The notes beneath the pieces are model-generated. The model had not been told where the DNA came from, did not search any database, and saw nothing but the letters and a program-made list of their open reading frames with translations. DNA of 11,595 nucleotides from Salpingoeca rosetta (lineage: Eukaryota > Opisthokonta > Choanoflagellata > Craspedida > Salpingoecidae): contig NW_004754903.1 of assembly GCF_000188695.1 (NCBI RefSeq), positions 784,430 through 796,024 of the forward strand, given 5' to 3'. This document shows positions 9,516 through 11,595 of the stretch, in pieces (the first letter of the stretch is position 1; the number at the start of each line of letters is the position of its first letter). Position numbers and translations under genes: made by a program.

Positions 9516-9856
9516 TGGACGCTTGTGCAGGAGAAGTGCAGGCTGTGTGTTGGAACCCATGGCAAGGCACGCACAACCAAGCAAGGACACACGAGCAAGC
9601 ATGGACACAGGACAAGCAACAAGACGTGGGGCTGCCATAGACCACGCACCTCGTTGGAGAAGGAGGGGAGCGTGAGGGGGTGGTGTTGATTGTGTTGTGT
9701 CGTGTTGTTGTGTCGTGTTGTTGTTGGCAGCGTGCACGTCTCTCTCCTTGTATCCTTCTGCCTTCCTCCCTCTCTTTCCCTTCTCTCTCTCTCTCTTGTC
9801 TCCTACCACAGCATGCACACTGCTGCTGCTGTTGTTGTTGTTGGCTGAAGTGGTGA
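2328..9856 (+). CDS. Candidate multi-exon orphan gene, low-complexity His/Cys/Gln/Ser/Thr-rich protein (about 1,090 aa)
   Basis: Proposed exons: 2328-2478, 2821-2969, 3031-3097, (3269-3319 optional), 3605-3778, 3998-4262, 4513-4784, 4924-5160, 5356-5403, 5453-5516, 5655-5740, 5952-6093, 6316-6573, 6866-7054, 7331-7383, 7621-7780, 7908-7999, 8078-8338, 8525-8653, 8889-8984, 9073-9257, 9531-9671, 9812-9856. Without the optional exon they total 3,264 nt, or 1,087 residues. The support is internal: nearly all introns start GTGAG/GTATG/GTGTG and end in CAG, and at most junctions the open frame continues in the correct phase. The protein has poly-Gln, poly-Ala/Pro and poly-Ser runs and scattered CxxC pairs, but no domain I recognise. 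Codon use is less C-ended than in the two neighbouring genes, which fits a fast-evolving orphan or a non-coding transcript with chance frames. The start, the 5161-5655 joins and the 3' end are weak. It may also be two genes. Confidence 0.45.
2500..2580. repeat. G11 run and (TTCC)n tetranucleotide tract
   Basis: An uninterrupted G run at 2500-2510 is followed 27 bp later by about 11 TTCC units with one interruption (2537-2580). Both lie in the proposed first intron of the orphan gene. (CCAT)n at 2658-2688 and (CCAA)n at 2724-2746 follow, so 2500-2750 is mostly tetranucleotide repeats and carries no supported exon. Confidence 0.9.
2724..2746. repeat. (CCAA)n tetranucleotide repeat
   Basis: Five to six CCAA units. 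Similar short CCAA runs recur at 3355-3373 and 4963-4971. Confidence 0.85.
3269..3319 (+). other. Possible micro-exon made of (ATC)n-(AGC)n trinucleotide repeat
   Basis: A GCGTGCAG acceptor precedes 51 nt that are mostly seven ATC-type units followed by five to six CAG units, then GTGCTG as a weak donor. The length is a multiple of three and both borders can be phase 1, so it can be included or skipped without changing the frame at 3605. In that frame it reads ECIP, poly-Ser, poly-Ala. The other two frames would give poly-His/poly-Gln and poly-Ile/poly-Ser, so openness alone proves nothing. Confidence 0.3.
3432..3456. repeat. (GT)n microsatellite directly after a GTATGT donor-like site
   Basis: About 12 GT units follow CAGACAG/GTATGT at 3428-3429. 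In the proposed model this lies in the intron before exon 3605-3778. Confidence 0.9.
3605..5160 (+). other. Best-supported exon block of the orphan gene (four exons)
   Basis: Exons 3605-3778, 3998-4262, 4513-4784 and 4924-5160 join in phases 1, 2 and 1. The exon 3998-4262 is open from end to end in only one frame, and that is the frame the neighbours demand. It encodes Ala/Thr/Pro-rich sequence, then GSWLFAAGNSDSTSCIFGG and poly-Gln. Exon 4513-4784 holds a Cys/His cluster (DTCHACQLHSPHTSSCVCAH) followed by an acidic tail ending MTMTSDE. Exon 4924-5160 holds five glutamines, then RMCGCIVDELALCLSSI. Acceptors are TTGCAG, GCACAG and GACACAG; donors are GTGAGT, GTGAGG, GTGAGA and GTAGGA. The CxxC/CxC spacing might bind a metal, but no known zinc-finger pattern is complete. 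Confidence 0.52.
4306..4430. repeat. Paired (GGAT)n tracts within one intron
   Basis: Two GGAT runs of four to five units (4306-4325 and 4411-4430) lie about 105 bp apart in the proposed intron 4263-4512. Each passes into GGGGTG. The rest of the intron is G-rich, then pyrimidine-rich before the acceptor at 4512. Confidence 0.8.
5161..5740 (+). other. Poorly resolved exon joins of the orphan gene
   Basis: The exon 5655-5740 (acceptor TTTGCTCAG, donor GTGAGA) is open only as phase 2 in and phase 1 out; it includes TVTDLFPSPHDTSRAIHAHT. The exon ending at 5160 leaves phase 1, so something must change phase between them. One solution uses 5356-5403 (acceptor GGGTGAG, which is weak) and 5453-5516 (hydrophobic, VLLVVVVCGVCVWG). 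Another uses the stronger acceptor at 5349, giving GEMCVDVPSPRMTTMLVV, but that needs a phase-0 donor such as GAT/GTGGGC at 5187. A third reads through to a donor at 5198. Sequence alone cannot choose. Confidence 0.3.
5757..5779. repeat. (GT)n microsatellite near an intron 5' end
   Basis: About 11 GT units lie 16 bp after the GTGAGA donor at 5741. CA-rich sequence (5801-5840) follows in the same intron and could pair with it imperfectly. Confidence 0.9.
6309..6330. repeat. (GGCA)n repeat forming a ladder of 3' splice acceptors
   Basis: After a pyrimidine-rich stretch (TTTCTCCTTGCCTCACAG) five AG dinucleotides follow at 4-nt steps (6311, 6315, 6319, 6323, 6327). Each step changes the reading frame of the downstream exon. 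Only the acceptor at 6315 (or one 12 nt later, at 6327) keeps the frame that runs through 6316-6573 from the preceding phase-2 exon. Confidence 0.8.
6664..6684. repeat. (TGG)n trinucleotide repeat
   Basis: About seven TGG units in the proposed intron 6574-6865. The surrounding intron is strongly G-rich on the plus strand, with no supported exon. Confidence 0.9.
7331..8338 (+). other. Exon group of the orphan gene with five joined exons
   Basis: Exons 7331-7383, 7621-7780, 7908-7999 and 8078-8338 join in phases 1, 2 and 1; the first takes phase 2 from 7054. Exon 7621-7780 has a Pro/His start and a basic patch (QAKERKRKEGKQGHK). Exon 7908-7999 combines a short hydrophobic part (SLWLLVVCCDC) with a Glu/Arg-rich part and ends at a GTATGT donor. 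Exon 8078-8338 starts CKACEPALHSHTQCC, passes through a Ser run encoded by TTC/TCT repeats, then Gln/Thr-rich sequence ending before GTGCGT. Acceptors at 7620, 7907 and 8077 all follow long pyrimidine tracts. The block actually contains four exons plus the incoming one at 6866-7054. The basic patch could be a nuclear signal, which is speculation. Confidence 0.47.
9335..9370. repeat. (GT)n microsatellite in proposed intron 9258-9530
   Basis: About 17 GT units with one TA interruption. A complementary (AC)n tract lies at 9488-9515, just before the acceptor of the same intron. Confidence 0.95.
9488..9515. repeat. (AC)n microsatellite close to a 3' splice site
   Basis: About 14 AC units ending 15 bp before the GTGCAG acceptor at 9530. 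Reverse complement of the (GT)n tract at 9335-9370. Confidence 0.95.
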
Positions 9857-10074
9857 TGGCGGCTGATGGGGGGAGTGAAGCCGTGTGGCGCAGCATGGAG
9901 CTGTCGCTTGTTGTGTGTGTGTGTGTGTTGCTTGCAGTTGATATGGGGATGCTTTCTCGCTTGTTCTTGCCACGTGTGTGTGTGTCTGTGTGTTTGCTTG
10001 CTTGCTGTCGTGTTGCTGAAGTGAAGTGGAAACATACAAAGCAACACGCATGCGCAGCTGTGTGTATCGTGTGA
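9731..10074 (+). other. Alternative 3' ends of the orphan gene
   Basis: A very long pyrimidine tract (9752-9806) leads to an acceptor at 9811. Joined directly from 9671 in phase 0, the exon gives His-Ala-His, seven Cys and WLKW, then TGA at 9854-9856. If a 19-nt exon (9731-9749, between a GGCAG acceptor and a GTATCC donor) is included, the frame shifts to a Leu8 run followed by AEVVMAADGGSEAVWRSMEL, open to TGA at 10072-10074. This second product looks more like a membrane segment. The two choices give quite different C-termini. Confidence 0.25.
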
Positions 10075-10977
10075 TGCTGGTGTTGGTGGATGGTTGTTGG
10101 TGGTTGCGGTGAAGTCAACATAGTGTGTGTTGTTGTGATGTTAATTGGATTGGTGGTGAGCTGGGCGTGTGGTTGTGGAGTGGGTGTTGCATGCAGGTGA
10201 GGACAGCAGCTGCTGTGAACGTGGGAGTGGGGAAAAGGATGAAGCGTGATGATGGCAGCGACTGGTGGTGGTGGTGTATGTGAACAGGGCTGATGGTGAG
10301 GAAGGCGGCAGTGTGGGCTTGATGGGTTTATGATGTGTTGCAACACATGCAGCATGAAACATGAACAAGGCAGGAAAGGGAAGTGAAGGGGAGGTAAGGG
10401 AAGGAGTGGCGGCACAAAGTAGTGAACAGGGACAAGGGAAGGCATGCAAACACATGGAAACAACAACAGCAGTGGCAAGAATTGAAACAAGACAGGAGGG
10501 GTGGTGGAGCGCAGGTGAAATGGACAAACAAGGCTTGTGGTGACAAGGTTGTAAAAGAAGGGATGAAGGGAAGCACAAATGCACACAGTGGGTTGGTTGT
10601 GGTCCTGTGTTGTGTGAAGTGAAATGAAGTGAAGGATGTGTGATCTTGTGTGGAGATGTGCTGTGTGGTGGTGAGTGGATGGAAGAGAAGGAGAGACGAG
10701 GGTGAATGAAGCATGTGGCAACAAGTGCAAAGCAACAATGCAACACATGGAATGTGGAAAAGCAAAGGGAAGAGAGAAGGAAACAAGTGCGTGATGGGTG
10801 AGACAAAGGGACAAAGCGGCACATGCATGGATGTGTTGTTGTGTTGTGTTGTGTTGTGTTGTGGCGGTGGCGCAAAGGAAGCAGAAGCACAAACATTGCA
10901 AGCAGTAGCACGCGTGCACGTAGAGAGAAGGTGGAGTGGGAAGAGGAGAAGATGATCGCAGCGAGCTTCTTACGCAC
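10075..10977. other. Gene-poor G/A-rich stretch
   Basis: The plus strand is markedly G/A/T-rich and C-poor, and the minus strand is long stretches of C and T. Several minus frames stay open over hundreds of codons only because stop codons are rare in such sequence. I find no consistent exon chain. On the minus strand an acceptor-like CACGTTCACAG at 10213 precedes a short open stretch ending TAA (10143-10141), which could be a terminal exon of the gene suggested at 11056-10978, but nothing else supports it. Confidence 0.5.
10834..10863. repeat. (GTTGT)n pentanucleotide repeat
   Basis: About five GTTGT units. Related GTTGT/CGTGTTGTT repeats occur at 9690-9727 on the same strand. Confidence 0.85.
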
Positions 10978-11056
10978 CTGATCATGTCGCTGCTGGGGGC
11001 GAGAGAGGAAGCGCAGGTGGTGTTGGAGAATGACTTCACGAAGCGAGGCGATGCTG
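10978..11056 (-). CDS. Possible single exon of a further minus-strand gene (partial)
   Basis: In minus sense a C/T-rich tract ending CACTAAG or AAGCAG precedes about 79 nt that end in GATCAG/GTGCGTAAG, close to an ideal donor. Two frames are open: one reads SIASLREVILQHHLRFLSRP and leaves phase 0; the other reads FVKSFSNTTCASSLAPSSDM and leaves phase 2. Neither is a domain I know. No start or neighbouring exon is certain. The other exons may lie past 11595, with the tandem repeat at 11212-11595 inside the upstream intron. Confidence 0.3.
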
Positions 11057-11211
11057 CTTAGTGAAGTGGAGTGAAGTGAAGTGGCGAGGGAGTGACATAG
11101 CGGTGTGTGAGTGATGGTGTGGATTGATAAAGGGTCGATTGCAGATGCGTGCAGGCATGGTGGGTGATGCAGTGACACAGCAGTGGGGAGTGAATGGAGG
11201 ATTGTTGTGAA

Positions 11212-11595
11212 GTGAACAGGGCGGAAGCAAGGGAAGTTGTGGGTGCTTGCAAGCAACACGCACAGAGCAAGCAAGCGTACACACAAGTGTCTGTAGCGAG
11301 TAGACGGATGTAGTGGAGTGAATCCAATGCAAGTAGAAGAAGTTGTGAGTGCCTGCGAGTGAGTAGACGGATGTAGTGGAGTGAATCCAATGCAAGCAGG
11401 AGATGTTGTGAGTACTTGCAAGTGAGTAGACGGATGTCGCGGTGGAGTGAATCCAATGCAAGCAGGGAATGTTGTGAGTGTTTGCAAGTAACACAGTAAC
11501 ACTGCACAATCGCATGCAAGCGTGCTTGTAGTGAGCAGAGGATTGTTGTGCAGTGAATCCAACGCATGTAGGAGAAGTTGTGAGTGCTTGCAAAG
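11212..11595. repeat. Degenerate tandem repeat with two unit sizes (about 106 and 63-66 bp)
   Basis: The unit opens with GTGAATCCAATGCAAGCAGG, then a GTTGTGAGTGCTTGCAAG block, then GAGTAGACGGATGTAGTGGA. Unit starts are at 11212 (diverged, GTGAACAGGGCGG), 11318, 11381, 11447 and 11553, so the steps are 106, 63, 66 and 106 bp. The long units carry about 40 extra bases between the CTTGCAAG block and the GTAGACGG-like block (around 11254-11300 and 11489-11540). The array runs off the right edge. The minus strand is open through it in more than one frame, but the 106-bp step is not a multiple of three, so a protein repeat is unlikely. Confidence 0.85.

Larger units (their letters stand above)
8525..9671 (+). 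other. C-terminal exon group of the orphan gene
   Basis: Exons 8525-8653, 8889-8984, 9073-9257 and 9531-9671 join in phases 1, 1 and 0. The first ends with LIYVLHSSMTRWH at a GTGAGT donor (8654); a second GTGAGT donor sits at 8664 and an in-frame TGA at 8665-8667, so this could instead be a terminal exon. Exon 9073-9257 ends AAWMDQWMQGVLDDAGWLAD. Exon 9531-9671 is basic, with a CxxC start (EKCRLC) and Gly/His/Lys repeats, and ends AGC/GTGAGG in phase 0. Reading through that donor reaches TGA at 9687-9689. Confidence 0.42.

Noticed and set aside
9483..11039. 518-codon open frame on the minus strand
   Set aside because: It is open because the minus strand is C/T-rich. The translation is His/Pro/Ser/Thr/Cys without domains, runs through the (CA)n tract as repeated dipeptides, and overlaps better-supported plus-strand exons.
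10141..11562. 473-codon open frame on the minus strand with a 21-residue internal repeat
   Set aside because: The peptide repeat only mirrors the 63-66-bp tandem units. Other units step by 106 bp, not a multiple of three, other frames are equally open, and the sequence crosses a strong donor at 10977.
1..11595. CRISPR array, tRNA, rRNA, transposase or integrase
   Set aside because: No spaced identical repeats, no cloverleaf or rRNA-like stretch, and no transposase-like reading frame was seen. The only array (11212-11595) is directly tandem without unique spacers.

Overview
The window is nuclear eukaryotic DNA. Genes are broken into many short exons by GT-AG introns, the introns are full of (GT)n/(CA)n microsatellites, and two metazoan-type extracellular or signalling modules are present: a C-type lectin-like domain and RNase-inhibitor/NOD-type leucine-rich repeats. 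This mix suggests a choanoflagellate (Salpingoeca-like) or a related holozoan protist. That placement is inferred from style and domain content, not from a matched sequence. I see no bacterial operons, tRNA, rRNA or CRISPR array.

Layout. Positions 1-287 are the 3' end of a plus-strand gene ending in a C-type lectin-like domain. A short convergent gap (288-569) separates it from a minus-strand gene at 2322-570. I resolve that gene into six phase-compatible exons encoding about 248 residues: an acidic N-terminus, one short and two full 28-residue LRRs (each full LRR exactly one 84-nt exon with phase-2 borders), and a C-terminal domain I do not recognise. From 2328 to about 9856 the plus strand carries a chain of about 22 candidate exons. 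Most of their reading frames join correctly across ordinary-looking splice sites. The product would be an orphan low-complexity protein of about 1,090 residues, rich in His, Cys, Gln, Ser and Thr, with no domain I can name. Its weakest parts are the start (head to head with the LRR gene, ATGs 5 bp apart), the join near 5161-5655 and the 3' end.

From 9857 to 11595 the plus strand is G/A-rich and I see no convincing gene, apart from one possible minus-strand exon (11056-10978) with a very good donor. At 11212-11595 there is a degenerate tandem repeat with two unit sizes, about 106 and 63-66 bp.

The genes show no obvious functional link. The features most worth following up are the complementary (GT)n/(CA)n tracts at the two ends of several introns, the microsatellite-bordered shortened LRR exon, the 4-nt ladder of splice acceptors, the two-size satellite, and the orphan spliced gene itself. 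All exon borders were found by eye from phase and splice consensus; no RNA data or database search was available.
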